Under the pieces are notes generated by a model. The model saw only the letters and a list, made by a program, of their open reading frames with translations. It was not told the origin of the DNA and ran no database searches. This document shows, in pieces, positions 17,601 to 26,110 of a DNA stretch of 64,000 nt; positions within the stretch are counted from its first letter, which is position 1, and every line of letters begins with the position of its first letter. The stretch spans positions 62,001-126,000 of the forward strand of contig JAMLGK010000002.1 of assembly GCA_023957995.1 (NCBI GenBank), in the 5' to 3' direction. A program made the translations under genes and the position numbers. Source of the stretch: Microthrixaceae bacterium. Lineage in GTDB: Bacteria; Actinomycetota; Acidimicrobiia; Acidimicrobiales; Microtrichaceae.

Positions 17601-17661
17601 TCCACCGTTCTGTGTGGCGAGGATGGCCTCCTCAGCGCGTTTGGAGACACAGAACGGTGGA
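17601..17661 (+). terminator. Perfect 15-bp inverted repeat with nested hairpin
   Basis: TCCACCGTTCTGTGT (17601-17615) is exactly inverted at 17647-17661. The 31-base loop holds a second small hairpin, GAGGA-TGGCC-TCCTC (17619-17633). It follows the dehydrogenase stop by 18 bases and precedes the next promoter (TAGGGT at 17689). A terminator is the simplest reading, but no U-tract follows and the long loop is unusual. Confidence 0.5.
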
Positions 17662-17688
17662 GGCTGATCGGGAGGTGTCTGCTGTGGC

Positions 17689-17694
17689 TAGGGT
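17689..17694 (+). promoter_or_regulatory. -10-like element TAGGGT, leaderless start of DUF6351 lipoprotein
   Basis: TAGGGT ends 6 bases before the ATG at 17701, with no Shine-Dalgarno sequence between. Confidence 0.45.
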
Positions 17695-17700
17695 GCGCGG

Positions 17701-19995
17701 ATGAACAGTGGTCAATCGCGCGGTGTTTCGGGAATCGTCGGCGTCGTAGCCGCGCTGGGGCTGATCGCGGGGGCGTGCACCAGCAACTCCGAAGACGGAG
17801 CAGCTTCCGATGACACCTCGGATCCATCGGGCACCGCGGAGCTGACCGTCGAGACCATCTCGACGCGTCCGGACATGGTCACCGGTGGCGATGTGGTGAT
17901 AGCTGTGTCCGGCGGAGACATCTCCGAGGGCAGCAACTCCGAGGGCAGCAACTCCGAGGACCGTGTCGATCCGGATCCATCACTGGTCGACGAGGTGACC
18001 GTCGACGGCGGGGCCGTCGAGGTCGAGCTGTCCAGTGACGGTGGGAGGCTCACCGGGCTGGTGGAGGGGCTCCCCGAGGGTGAATCGACCATCGAGGTGT
18101 CCTCGGGCGGTCGGAGCGCATCTGTCGAGGTGACCAACCATTCGGACCAGGGCCCTGTCTTCTCGGGGGAACCGTTGCCGATGGTCACCTGCACGACCGA
18201 CCGCTACGGCATGGCGCCGAGCGAACCGCCCGAATGCGCCGCGGACCCGGTGGTCCGGTACGCCTACGTGAACCCGGACGGACTGCAGGTGTTCGTCGAG
18301 GATCCGCTGGACCCCGAATCGATTCCCGACGACGCACTGACCGTGGAGATCGACGGATCGGTCCAGCCGGCGTTGTTGCGCGTCGAGTCGAGGGTTCTGG
18401 ATCGGGGAGTGGCCACCATCACGACCCTCGCAGGTGCATCGCAGGTGGGTGCCGGAGTCGGTGGGGACTGGGACTCCGAGCACTGGAACGGTCGTCTGGT
18501 CTACCGCTTCGGTGGTGGCTGCGGCACCACCTACAGCCAGGGTTTCAACTTCTTCGAGGCACCCAGCATGGACCTGCTGGCCGACGGCTACGCGTTCGCG
18601 ACCAACACCTTGAACACCTTCCAGGTGCAGTGCCAGGACATCGTGTCGGCGGAAGCGGCGATGATCACCAAGGAGTACTTCGCCGAGGCCTACGGCGTGC
18701 CCGAGGTGACCATCGGCGAGGGTGGATCCGGTGGTGCCATCCAGCAGTTCCTCGTGGCCCAGAACTACCCCGGCATCCTCGATGCGATCGCACCGACCTC
18801 ACCGTTCCCCGACGCGATGTCGATCGCACCGGGAGTGATCGACTGTGCCCTGTTGGGCAACTACTACTCGTCGGAGGCCGGCTCCGAACTCACCGCCGAA
18901 CAGCGCCGGGCCGTCAACGGGCACCTCTCGGGGCTCACCTGCACCCTCTGGGAGCAGACCTTCGTGCCCGTGGCCGACCCCGCACGTTGTGGCTTCGGCG
19001 ACGCTGCCGGTGGAGTGGTCAGAACCCTGCCGGGGCTCTCCGAGGGCCTCCCCACCGTGCCGTCGGGCGAGGCCTACGACCCCGAGACGAACCCCGGTGG
19101 TCTCCGCTGCACCATGCAGGACTCCTACCCCCAGGTCTTCGACACCGACCCCGAGACCGGGTTCGCCGAGCGACCGGTCGACAACACCGGCGTGCAGTAC
19201 GGGCTCGGGGCGCTGAACGGTGGTGCGATCGACGCGGAGCAGTTCCTCACGCTCAACGAATCGATCGGCGGTCTCGACCTGGACGCCAACCCGGTTCCCG
19301 AACGGATGGACGCTGATCCCGCCACCATCGAGCGCCTCTACGAGACCGGTCGGATCACATCTGGTGGACCGCTGCTCGACATCCCGATCATCGTCACCAA
19401 CACCTACACCGATCCCGATGGCGACATCCACGATCGCTTCCGGATGTTCTCGCTCAACGAGCGGTTGCTCACAGAGGACGGCGAGCAGGCGCCGGGCTAC
19501 GTGATGTGGACGAAGCCTGCGCCCGAGGACGGCAGCATCACGCAGCAACTCGCCGGTTCCGGAGGTTCGGGAGTGCTCGCCACGAGGCTGCTCGATGAGT
19601 GGGCGACCGCGCTTGCGGCGGACGACAGCGGTGACCCGGTGGCCGAGAGGCTCGCGGCGACGCGGCCCGAGGAGGCCGTGAACAAGTGCTTCGACCTCGA
19701 CGGAACAGTCGTCGAGTCAGGCCCCGGGGTCTACGAGAAGCCCGGTCCGTGTACCGACGAATACCCGGTCGGTGACGACCCGCGCACCGCCGCCGGCGCT
19801 CCGCTGACCAACGATGTGATCAAGTGCAGCCTGCAGTCCGTGGACGAGGCGATCGCAGGCGGGGAGTACGAGGTGGAGTTCTCCGCTGCCCAGGTCGAAC
19901 GGCTGGAGGCGATCTTCCCCGAGGGTGTCTGCGACTGGAGCGTTCCCGGCGTGGGCCAGGTTCCACTGGGCGATTCCTGGCTCCGTTTCGACTGA
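17701..19995 (+). CDS. DUF6351-family secreted lipoprotein, putative alpha/beta hydrolase
   Basis: A 764-residue protein with a lipoprotein signal ending in GLIAGAC (cysteine near residue 26). An Asp/Ser-rich linker contains a duplicated EGSNS unit (15-bp direct repeat near 17927-17956). The large domain matches DUF6351 as I recall it. The stretch GEGGSGGAIQQF resembles a serine nucleophile elbow, which suggests an esterase or polyester hydrolase. Several cysteines in the exported domain could form disulfides. The substrate is unknown. Confidence 0.75.
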   Translation: MNSGQSRGVSGIVGVVAALGLIAGACTSNSEDGAASDDTSDPSGTAELTVETISTRPDMVTGGDVVIAVSGGDISEGSNSEGSNSEDRVDPDPSLVDEVTVDGGAVEVELSSDGGRLTGLVEGLPEGESTIEVSSGGRSASVEVTNHSDQGPVFSGEPLPMVTCTTDRYGMAPSEPPECAADPVVRYAYVNPDGLQVFVEDPLDPESIPDDALTVEIDGSVQPALLRVESRVLDRGVATITTLAGASQVGAGVGGDWDSEHWNGRLVYRFGGGCGTTYSQGFNFFEAPSMDLLADGYAFATNTLNTFQVQCQDIVSAEAAMITKEYFAEAYGVPEVTIGEGGSGGAIQQFLVAQNYPGILDAIAPTSPFPDAMSIAPGVIDCALLGNYYSSEAGSELTAEQRRAVNGHLSGLTCTLWEQTFVPVADPARCGFGDAAGGVVRTLPGLSEGLPTVPSGEAYDPETNPGGLRCTMQDSYPQVFDTDPETGFAERPVDNTGVQYGLGALNGGAIDAEQFLTLNESIGGLDLDANPVPERMDADPATIERLYETGRITSGGPLLDIPIIVTNTYTDPDGDIHDRFRMFSLNERLLTEDGEQAPGYVMWTKPAPEDGSITQQLAGSGGSGVLATRLLDEWATALAADDSGDPVAERLAATRPEEAVNKCFDLDGTVVESGPGVYEKPGPCTDEYPVGDDPRTAAGAPLTNDVIKCSLQSVDEAIAGGEYEVEFSAAQVERLEAIFPEGVCDWSVPGVGQVPLGDSWLRFD

Positions 19996-19999
19996 CGGA

Positions 20000-20021
20000 G
20001 ATCCGGTAGCCACTCCGGATC
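20000..20021 (+). terminator. Terminator hairpin after DUF6351 gene
   Basis: GATCCGG (20000-20006) pairs with CCGGATC (20015-20021) across an 8-base loop, a few bases after the stop codon at 19995. Confidence 0.5.
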
Positions 20022-20036
20022 CGATTCGATCTCGAT

Positions 20037-20060
20037 CCCCGACGGCGGCGATCGTCGGGG
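20037..20060 (-). terminator. Terminator hairpin after LigD-polymerase gene
   Basis: CCCCGACG (20037-20044) pairs with CGTCGGGG (20053-20060) across an 8-base loop, ending 2 bases from the stop codon of the convergent polymerase gene. Together with the hairpin at 20000 it separates two convergent genes. Confidence 0.55.
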
Positions 20061-20061
20061 G

Positions 20062-21090
20062 CTACCCGTCGCTTCGGTGGTCCCGGGCGCGGCTCGGTGC
20101 CACTCGAGGTGGTTCGTTGGGCATCTTCGGATAGACCGGCGGCCAGGGCGCGTCCATCAGCCCGGCAGCCATGTCGCGAGCGTGCCACTCCATCAGCGGT
20201 GCCAACGACTGTCGGTTCTCCCACCTGTCGGACCATGGGTCGCCAGTCGATGCGATGCGCTCGGGAACGGTCAGAACCGTCAGCTCGTCGGGATCGACCG
20301 AATCGAGGTCGTCCCACGAAACCGGAGTGGACACCTGGGCTCCGACCCGGGGTCGGGCCGACCAGGCCCCGAACATCGTCTTGTGCGGTGCGTTCTGGTT
20401 GAAGTCGACGAACACTCGTCGACCGCGTTCCTCCTTCCACCACTTCGCGGTGATCAGACCGGGCTCCCGCCGTTCCAACTCCCTTGCACACGCCACCGCG
20501 GCCGATCTCACCTCGAAGGAGTCCCACGTGCCGGCGGTCAACGGGACATAGACGTGAAGGCCTTTGCTGCCCGATGTCTTGACCCAGCTGCGGATACCTA
20601 GTTCCTCGAGTAGTTCGCGGACCAGGGCGGCGGCCGTTCGCACCTCCTCGAAGGTCACCTTCGGCATGGGGTCCAGATCCAACCGCAACTCGTCGGCATG
20701 CAGAGGGTCCGCTGCGCGCGATGGCCACACGTGAAACCCGAGACATCCGAGGTTCACCGCCCAGGCGACGTGGGCCAGGTCCTCCACCACGAGGGCTTCG
20801 GAGGTCGTTCCGTTGGGTGTCGAGACGATCGTCGTGGCCAACCACTCCGGCCGCGTCGTTGGCACCCGTTTCTGGAAGAAGCTCTTGCCGCCGACCCCGT
20901 TGGGGTAGCGCTCCAGCAGGACGGGCCGACCGCGCATCGCTCCCATGAGTGGTTGTTCGACCGACCGGTAGTAGGCGATCAGGTCCGCCTTGGTCACATC
21001 GGCCTTGGCGAAGAAGATCTTCTGTGGGCTGGACACGTGGACCAGACGGCCGCTGATCTCGATCTCGGTCGAGTCCTTGGCGGCTCCCAT
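20062..21090 (-). CDS. Stand-alone LigD-type NHEJ polymerase/primase domain
   Basis: A 342-residue protein covering the whole archaeo-eukaryotic-primase-like polymerase domain of LigD. The metal-binding pair is D138/D140 in LRLDLDPMP, followed by the nucleotide-binding SGSKGLHVYVPL and a third acidic site in VFVDFNQN. It would add ribo- or deoxynucleotides at DNA breaks or synthesise primers during non-homologous end joining. No ligase or nuclease domain is fused and no Ku gene is nearby. A -10-like TAGCGT ends 7 bases before the ATG. Confidence 0.92.
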   Translation of the reverse strand: MGAAKDSTEIEISGRLVHVSSPQKIFFAKADVTKADLIAYYRSVEQPLMGAMRGRPVLLERYPNGVGGKSFFQKRVPTTRPEWLATTIVSTPNGTTSEALVVEDLAHVAWAVNLGCLGFHVWPSRAADPLHADELRLDLDPMPKVTFEEVRTAAALVRELLEELGIRSWVKTSGSKGLHVYVPLTAGTWDSFEVRSAAVACARELERREPGLITAKWWKEERGRRVFVDFNQNAPHKTMFGAWSARPRVGAQVSTPVSWDDLDSVDPDELTVLTVPERIASTGDPWSDRWENRQSLAPLMEWHARDMAAGLMDAPWPPVYPKMPNEPPRVAPSRARDHRSDG

Positions 21091-21097
21091 GTCCGTG

Positions 21098-21103
21098 ACG
21101 CTA
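21098..21103 (-). promoter_or_regulatory. -10-like element TAGCGT, leaderless start of LigD-polymerase gene
   Basis: On the minus strand TAGCGT is followed by seven bases and the ATG at 21090. Confidence 0.45.
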
Positions 21104-21179
21104 CCTTGGTCGCCGAGGGGGCCACCGAGGTGGGCGGCGCAGGTGAGGGTCAGCTCTCATCGCGCGATGGAGGAAGTAC

Positions 21180-22634
21180 ATGTCGCCCAGGGTTCCGTCC
21201 CAGGTCAGGTTGATGCCGCGGGTCGCTGCGGTGGTCGCCGTGGTGGTGCTGGCTGGCGCCTGTGCACCGCCGTTGCTGGTCACGAGCTTCGATCCGCTCG
21301 ACGGTCCGGGCGACGAACTCGACCTGGTCGAGGAGCGTGGATGTGCAATGCCGGAGGGGACCGCCTCGTTCGGCGAGGCGCCTCCCTCGTTCGTGGGGCT
21401 GGACGGAGCGAAGCTGGCCGACGCGATCGGTTACGCAACGGCACGTGGTGCGCAGTCGGTCCGTGTCTACCGCCGCGGTTGTCTGGTGGGACGCAGCGGT
21501 CTCGACCCGATCACCGAGGACACGCTCCTGCCGGCGTGGTCGATGACCAAGGGGGTGGTTGCCACCGTGGTGGGGCGTGCGGTCGCTCTGGGCCATCTCA
21601 CGCTGGATGACCCCATCGGAACACACCTGGCGGGGCTCCAACCGGATCACGCCGCGCTCACGGTGAGGCAGTTCCTGACCCAGACCACCGGTCTGCGCAT
21701 GGCCTGGGCGAACGACCTGTGGGCCGCCGGCACGACCGATTCCGCCGCGGATGTGTTGGGACGGCCGTTCCAGGCGGAGCCCGGCACGACGTTCCTGTAC
21801 GCCCAGACCGCGGTCACAGCACTGGTCGCGGTGGTGGAGGCGGCAGTGGGGGAGGACTTCCAGTCCTTCGCACGGCGAGAACTGTTCGAGCCGCTGGGTA
21901 TCGGCGGCGACCAGTGGCGTTGGGCGCGGGACGGTTCGGGACGGACGCAGGGATTCGCGTTCCTCGACATGGCGCCGACCGCCTGGGTGCGGCTGGGCCA
22001 CCTGCTCCTCGAGGAGGGAATGTGGGGTGGCGTGCGGCTGATAGATGCCGGGTTCATCCGCGAGGGGAGCCACGGCACCGATGCCAATGCCGGCTACGGA
22101 TTCCTGTGGCGTACCAACGACGGTGACTGGAACATCGACTCGGGCATTCCGGCGCACACCCGCGACGAAGAGCCCAACTGGCCGGGTCTGCCGCGGGATG
22201 CCTACGGGTACTCGGGCCTGTTCGATCAACTGATGATCGTCATACCGAGCCTCGACATGGTGATCCTGCGGATGGGGCTCCCTTCGGAGGCCTTCGGTGA
22301 CCCGATCGGGGAGTCGCCGGGTATCCGGCCCTCGTTCGCCTGGCGCTACAACCGACTGTTGATGGCGGCTGTGACCGACGTCGACGTGGATGACCCGGGG
22401 CCCTGGTCCTTCGAACCCGATGAAACCCCACTGGATCTCGCCAACCTGATCGCACCGGATCTGACCCCGTTCGAGGTGCCGCCGTGGTTCCTCGAGCTAC
22501 TCGGCCTCGACGACCTCTTCGGGGTTGGTGCCGATGGCACTCCGGTCGGTGACACTCCCGTGGATGGCATTCCCGTGGATGGCATTCCCGTGGGTGGAAG
22601 TGCGTCCGCCGCGGGTGCCGATCAGAACGGGTAG
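21180..22634 (+). CDS. Secreted serine hydrolase lipoprotein (beta-lactamase family)
   Basis: A 484-residue protein with a lipoprotein signal peptide ending VVVLAGAC. The catalytic domain has the SxxK motif as SMTK (AWSMTKGVVATVV) and resembles 6-aminohexanoate-dimer hydrolase/esterase-type members. The C-terminal 50 residues become Pro/Gly/Val/Asp-rich with repeated VDGIP units from a 15-bp tandem repeat. GGAGGAAG lies just upstream of the ATG. The last 138 bp are antisense to the end of the convergent membrane-protein gene. Confidence 0.87.
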   Translation: MSPRVPSQVRLMPRVAAVVAVVVLAGACAPPLLVTSFDPLDGPGDELDLVEERGCAMPEGTASFGEAPPSFVGLDGAKLADAIGYATARGAQSVRVYRRGCLVGRSGLDPITEDTLLPAWSMTKGVVATVVGRAVALGHLTLDDPIGTHLAGLQPDHAALTVRQFLTQTTGLRMAWANDLWAAGTTDSAADVLGRPFQAEPGTTFLYAQTAVTALVAVVEAAVGEDFQSFARRELFEPLGIGGDQWRWARDGSGRTQGFAFLDMAPTAWVRLGHLLLEEGMWGGVRLIDAGFIREGSHGTDANAGYGFLWRTNDGDWNIDSGIPAHTRDEEPNWPGLPRDAYGYSGLFDQLMIVIPSLDMVILRMGLPSEAFGDPIGESPGIRPSFAWRYNRLLMAAVTDVDVDDPGPWSFEPDETPLDLANLIAPDLTPFEVPPWFLELLGLDDLFGVGADGTPVGDTPVDGIPVDGIPVGGSASAAGADQNG

Positions 22635-23018
22635 CAGGCACACCACCGCGTACACGGCCACGACCGACCAGAACAGGGTGTCGCCGGGGTTCTCCAGGTA
22701 GCGCGCCAGTCCCACCCCCACAGCGGGAGCGCAGATGAGTGTCAGCGCCACGTTGCGACGCGCCGAGTAGGCCAGCAGCCCGAGGTGCTCGAGCCACCAC
22801 TCGACCACCACCGGAACCGGCAGGAGCCAGACCAACCAGGTGTCGAGACCCGGAGCCCAACGAACCCCTGCGAGTGCCAGAACCGTGACGGTGAAGCAGA
22901 CCGGGTAGAACACCGCGCAACGTCGACAGACGTGACGACCGGCCACATGGATGCAACGGTCGTACTCGTTCGGGTAGTGATGGCTCAGCCACAGGGCCGT
23001 TCGGCGTTGCACCTTCAC
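22497..23018 (-). CDS. DUF2085-like small membrane protein
   Basis: A 173-residue protein with a conserved-looking His/Cys cluster (RCIHVAGRHVCRRCAVFYP, residues about 21-39) followed by four hydrophobic helices. The pattern resembles DUF2085 membrane proteins, whose function is unknown. The C-terminal tail after about residue 140 is hydrophilic and repetitive (HGNAI units), and is encoded by the same DNA as the VDGIP repeats of the opposite gene. The GTG at 23018 or the in-frame GTG at 23012 could be the start. Confidence 0.72.
   Translation of the reverse strand: MKVQRRTALWLSHHYPNEYDRCIHVAGRHVCRRCAVFYPVCFTVTVLALAGVRWAPGLDTWLVWLLPVPVVVEWWLEHLGLLAYSARRNVALTLICAPAVGVGLARYLENPGDTLFWSVVAVYAVVCLLPVLIGTRGGRTSTHGNAIHGNAIHGSVTDRSAIGTNPEEVVEAE
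22534..22598. repeat. 15-bp tandem repeat coding on both strands
   Basis: About four units of a 15-base repeat (core GTGGATGGCATTCCC) lie in the overlap of two convergent genes. Because 15 is divisible by three, copy-number changes keep both reading frames. The plus strand reads VDGIP and the minus strand HGNAI. Confidence 0.7.
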
Positions 23019-23105
23019 CTATCGGCAGAACCGCGCCGGACTACAACCCGCGCCGGACCCGAACCGGGATCGTGGCGTGCGGCGCCCCGCCCGGCTCCCG
23101 CGGGG

Positions 23106-24164
23106 TCAGCGCGCCGCTGCTGAGCTGCGGACCAGTTCGCCGAACTCGCGACCCATCTCCTCGATGATCGCCACGGCACCGGGAATCATGCCCAGGTTGA
23201 AGAAGCCGTGGATCATGTCGTCGTGGCAACGCTGGTGGACCAGCACGCCGCCCTTCTCCAGCAGGTCGCCATAGGCGCGGCCCTCGTCGCGCAACGGATC
23301 GAACCCAGCGGTCCAGATCCATGCAGGTGCCACGCCGGAGACGTCGTCGCTCAACAGTGGTGATGCAGCCGGATCGAGGGGATCCCTGTCCTCCGGGACG
23401 TAGTGGTTCCGGAACCAGTTCATCGACTCCCGCGTGAGGAAGAACCCGTCGCTGAACAGCTCCACCGAGCGGGTCTGCAGCCGGAAGTCCACCGCCGGGT
23501 AGATCAGGCCCTGCGCCACCGGGGGTATCACGTCGGTGCTGCGCGCCTGCTGGCACACCACCGCTGCGAGGTTTCCGCCGGCACTGTCTCCGGCCACCGC
23601 AACCGCTGACGGGTCGACCGAGAGATCATCGGCGTTGGAGACCACCCAGGTGTAGGCCGCGAGGCAGTCCTCGGGAGCGGCGGGGAACGGGTGCTCGGGG
23701 GCCAGCCGGTAGTCGACCGAGATGACGACACATCCACTGGCCACCGAGAGCACCCGACACGAGGCATCGTGTGTATCGAGATCGCCCACGACCCAGCCTC
23801 CGCCGTGGAAGAAGACGATCGCGGGCGGACGTGCGCCCGCCCCGAACGGTCGGTAGATGCGGAGCCGGAGGTCGGCCTCAGGGCCCGGGATGATGCGTTC
23901 GGTGACGTGCAGATCCGTGGCCACGGGCATGGCCAGTGGCGTGGCCCTTCTCATCTCCGAACGGCGCTCCTGCACGCTGCCGTTGTTGAGGCCGGTGGGA
24001 TCCGCCCGCTGGGTCAGGGCGAGCATGAACTGCACCGAACGGTTGAGCACCCGACCGTCGAGTTCCACAGGGTCCCCGGCGATCTTCTGCACCACCCGGT
24101 CGGGCAGATCGAAGGCACGGCAGAGCAGTCGGTGGCCGAGGCCACGGCGATAAGTGATGTCCAT
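23106..24164 (-). CDS. Alpha/beta hydrolase of the hormone-sensitive-lipase family
   Basis: A 352-residue cytoplasmic esterase. The oxyanion motif HGGGW, the nucleophile elbow GDSAGG, the acid in FDPLRDEG and the histidine in DDMIHGF give a full catalytic triad. Family members hydrolyse short to medium acyl esters, in actinomycetes often of lipids or steroids. The ATG at 24164 is preferred to a TTG two codons upstream. It is divergent from the LLM gene and shares a promoter region with a large palindrome and a KstR-type box. Confidence 0.92.
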   Translation of the reverse strand: MDITYRRGLGHRLLCRAFDLPDRVVQKIAGDPVELDGRVLNRSVQFMLALTQRADPTGLNNGSVQERRSEMRRATPLAMPVATDLHVTERIIPGPEADLRLRIYRPFGAGARPPAIVFFHGGGWVVGDLDTHDASCRVLSVASGCVVISVDYRLAPEHPFPAAPEDCLAAYTWVVSNADDLSVDPSAVAVAGDSAGGNLAAVVCQQARSTDVIPPVAQGLIYPAVDFRLQTRSVELFSDGFFLTRESMNWFRNHYVPEDRDPLDPAASPLLSDDVSGVAPAWIWTAGFDPLRDEGRAYGDLLEKGGVLVHQRCHDDMIHGFFNLGMIPGAVAIIEEMGREFGELVRSSAAAR

Positions 24165-24207
24165 GTGCAAGATCCTGCCCCATCAGCGGGGGTGGCCGCT
24201 TGCCCGC

Positions 24208-24236
24208 CCGGTTCTAATGCCCTACATTAGAACCGG
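24208..24236. promoter_or_regulatory. 29-bp palindrome, TetR-type operator
   Basis: CCGGTTCTAATG (24208-24219) is exactly inverted at 24225-24236 (CATTAGAACCGG) around the 5-base centre CCCTA. It lies in the 123-bp region between the divergent hydrolase and LLM genes. The TetR gene at the end of the LLM operon is the obvious candidate binder. The right arm also forms part of a KstR-type box. Confidence 0.75.
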
Positions 24237-24241
24237 TTTCA
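24228..24241. promoter_or_regulatory. KstR-type box TAGAACCGGTTTCA
   Basis: It fits the mycobacterial KstR consensus TNNAACNNGTTNNA at all eight fixed positions and overlaps the right arm of the large palindrome. A KstR-like regulator is encoded at 38432. Confidence 0.55.
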
Positions 24242-24287
24242 CATTTGTCGGCACGCCGCCGGCACACCTGCGCAAAGGAGTGCACAA

Positions 24288-25496
24288 ATGGAGTTCGGAC
24301 TCTTCCTCAATGGCTACCTCCCCGGCCCGGCCGCACACGACACGGAGTCCGAGCACACGATGCTCATGCGCGAGCTGCAGTACCCCGTGCACGCCGACAA
24401 GTTCAACTGGAAGTACGTCTGGATCGGTGAGCACCACGGCCTGACCGAGTACAGCCACATGTCGGCTCCCGAGACGGTGTTCGGATACATAGCGGCGCAG
24501 ACCGAGCGCATCCACATGGGTTCCGCGATCATGAACCTCTCGCCCGTGGTCAACCACCCGGTGCGCAACGCGGAACGTGTGGCGATGCTCGACCACATCA
24601 CCGAAGGGCGCTACGAGTGGGGCACCGGCCGGGGTGCGGGTAGCCACGAGGTGGCGACCTTCGGGATCATGGACACCTCCGAGACCAAGGCGATGTGGGA
24701 CGAGGCGGCTCCCGAGATCCTGCGCATGTTCGAACAGAAGGACTACTCCTTCGAGGGTCAGTACTTCAAGGTTCCGACGCCGCACAACATTCTTCCCAAG
24801 CCATACGGCACGGGGCATCCCCCCATGTGGGTCGCCTGTGGCAACCCCGCCACCTTTGCCAAGGCAGGCAACCTCGGGATCGGGGCAATCGCCTTCAACT
24901 TCGAGCCGATCATGAACCTCAAGGGGCGCATCGACTCCTACAAGGAAGCCGCAGCGGAGTGCACCGAACCGATCGGGCAGTTCCAGAACGACAACGTCAT
25001 GATGACCAATGCAGTGGTCTGTCTCGAGGACAGGGACCGTGCCCGCGAGATCGCGATCAGCTCGGGCCGCGGCTATCTCAACACGATGGTCACGATGTAC
25101 CACGACACGATGCCGAAGATGGAAGGTGCGGTCACCTGGCCGGGTCGCCCCAACGGCATCGCCGACGAGTCCACCCTCGACTGGGCCATCGAAGCCGGAT
25201 ACCTCCTCTGCGGAAACCCCGATGAGGTGAACGAGCAGATCGCCCGCTACCAGGACGTGGGTACCGACCAGCTCGTGTTCGGGATCCCCAATGAGGGCTT
25301 CCAGCACGAAGAGGTGCTGGAGATGATCGAGGTGTTCGGTTCGCAGGTGATCCCGAACTTCGACACCGATCCGGAGCACTCCACGACCCGGATGCGGGCC
25401 GCGGCCAAGCCCAAGTATCCGACCTTCGCAGGCGACCTGCCGGAGTTCGAGATGCCTGAGGTGATCCCGGAGAACGCACTCATTCCACTGTCGTAG
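24288..25496 (+). CDS. LLM-class flavin-dependent oxidoreductase
   Basis: A 402-residue luciferase-like monooxygenase or oxidoreductase: MEFGLFLNGYLPGP start, WIGEHHGLTEYSHMSAP, then the FMN or F420-binding-type segment TEGRYEWGTGRGAGSHE and PPMWVACGNPATFAKAG. It is longer than the F420-type LLM proteins elsewhere in the window and closer to FMN-dependent, bacterial-luciferase-like oxygenases. The substrate is unknown. AAAGGAG lies 7 bases before the ATG, so the mRNA has a leader. It is co-transcribed with the following TetR gene (1-base stop/start overlap). Confidence 0.9.
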   Translation: MEFGLFLNGYLPGPAAHDTESEHTMLMRELQYPVHADKFNWKYVWIGEHHGLTEYSHMSAPETVFGYIAAQTERIHMGSAIMNLSPVVNHPVRNAERVAMLDHITEGRYEWGTGRGAGSHEVATFGIMDTSETKAMWDEAAPEILRMFEQKDYSFEGQYFKVPTPHNILPKPYGTGHPPMWVACGNPATFAKAGNLGIGAIAFNFEPIMNLKGRIDSYKEAAAECTEPIGQFQNDNVMMTNAVVCLEDRDRAREIAISSGRGYLNTMVTMYHDTMPKMEGAVTWPGRPNGIADESTLDWAIEAGYLLCGNPDEVNEQIARYQDVGTDQLVFGIPNEGFQHEEVLEMIEVFGSQVIPNFDTDPEHSTTRMRAAAKPKYPTFAGDLPEFEMPEVIPENALIPLS

Positions 25497-26101
25497 TGAC
25501 GCATGCCCGTGTGGTCGCAACGCGCGAACAGCTCCTCGATGCGGCCGAGGAGCTGTTCGGCCGCCAGGGCATCGACCGCACCCCGACCCGGGAGATCGTC
25601 GAGGCCGCGCGGCAACGCAACGCATCCGCGGTCAGCTACCACTTCGGATCGCGCGAAGGGCTCCTGCTGGAGATCCTGGCCCGCCGGGGAGCGCAGGTCG
25701 ATGCGGCCCGGGGCTCGATGCACCGGGCGCTAGGCGCATCGCCGACGACCAGTGAGCTGGTCAATTGCCTCGTCGAGCCCTACGTGGCGCTGTTGGACGA
25801 GCCCGGTGGCCGTTCCTACCTCCGGATAGTGGACCGTCTCAGGGGAACCTTCGCCGCCTGGCGCGTCGAGTCCGATGCTGCCACGACGAAGCACCTGGTC
25901 GGGATCCTCGACGAGCTCGAGCGACGTGCGGGAGGTCCATCGGTCGAACGGGCGGAGCGGGTGGTCGCGATGATCATGCTGCTGACCTCGACGACTGCCG
26001 AACAGGCCCGCCAGCGCGACGACGGCCAGGATTCGGGATTGGCGGGTGACCGGTTCCGGGCGCTGTTGGTTTCGATGTGCAGCGCAGTCCTGGCCGGTTG
26101 A
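25496..26101 (+). CDS. TetR/AcrR-family transcriptional regulator
   Basis: A 201-residue repressor with an N-terminal helix-turn-helix (ATREQLLDAAEELFGRQG, then TREIVEAARQRNASAVSYHFGSREGLL) and a ligand-binding C-terminal domain. The GTG start overlaps the last base of the LLM stop codon. It likely controls its own operon and the divergent esterase through the palindrome at 24208-24236. The ligand is presumably the substrate of those enzymes. Confidence 0.9.
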   Translation: MTHARVVATREQLLDAAEELFGRQGIDRTPTREIVEAARQRNASAVSYHFGSREGLLLEILARRGAQVDAARGSMHRALGASPTTSELVNCLVEPYVALLDEPGGRSYLRIVDRLRGTFAAWRVESDAATTKHLVGILDELERRAGGPSVERAERVVAMIMLLTSTTAEQARQRDDGQDSGLAGDRFRALLVSMCSAVLAG

Positions 26102-26110
26102 CCGTCCGGG

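Noticed and set aside
17601-17661. Insertion-sequence ends or MITE
   Set aside because: No transposase, no target-site duplication seen beside the repeats, and the position fits a gene-end hairpin. Kept only as a terminator or repeat candidate.
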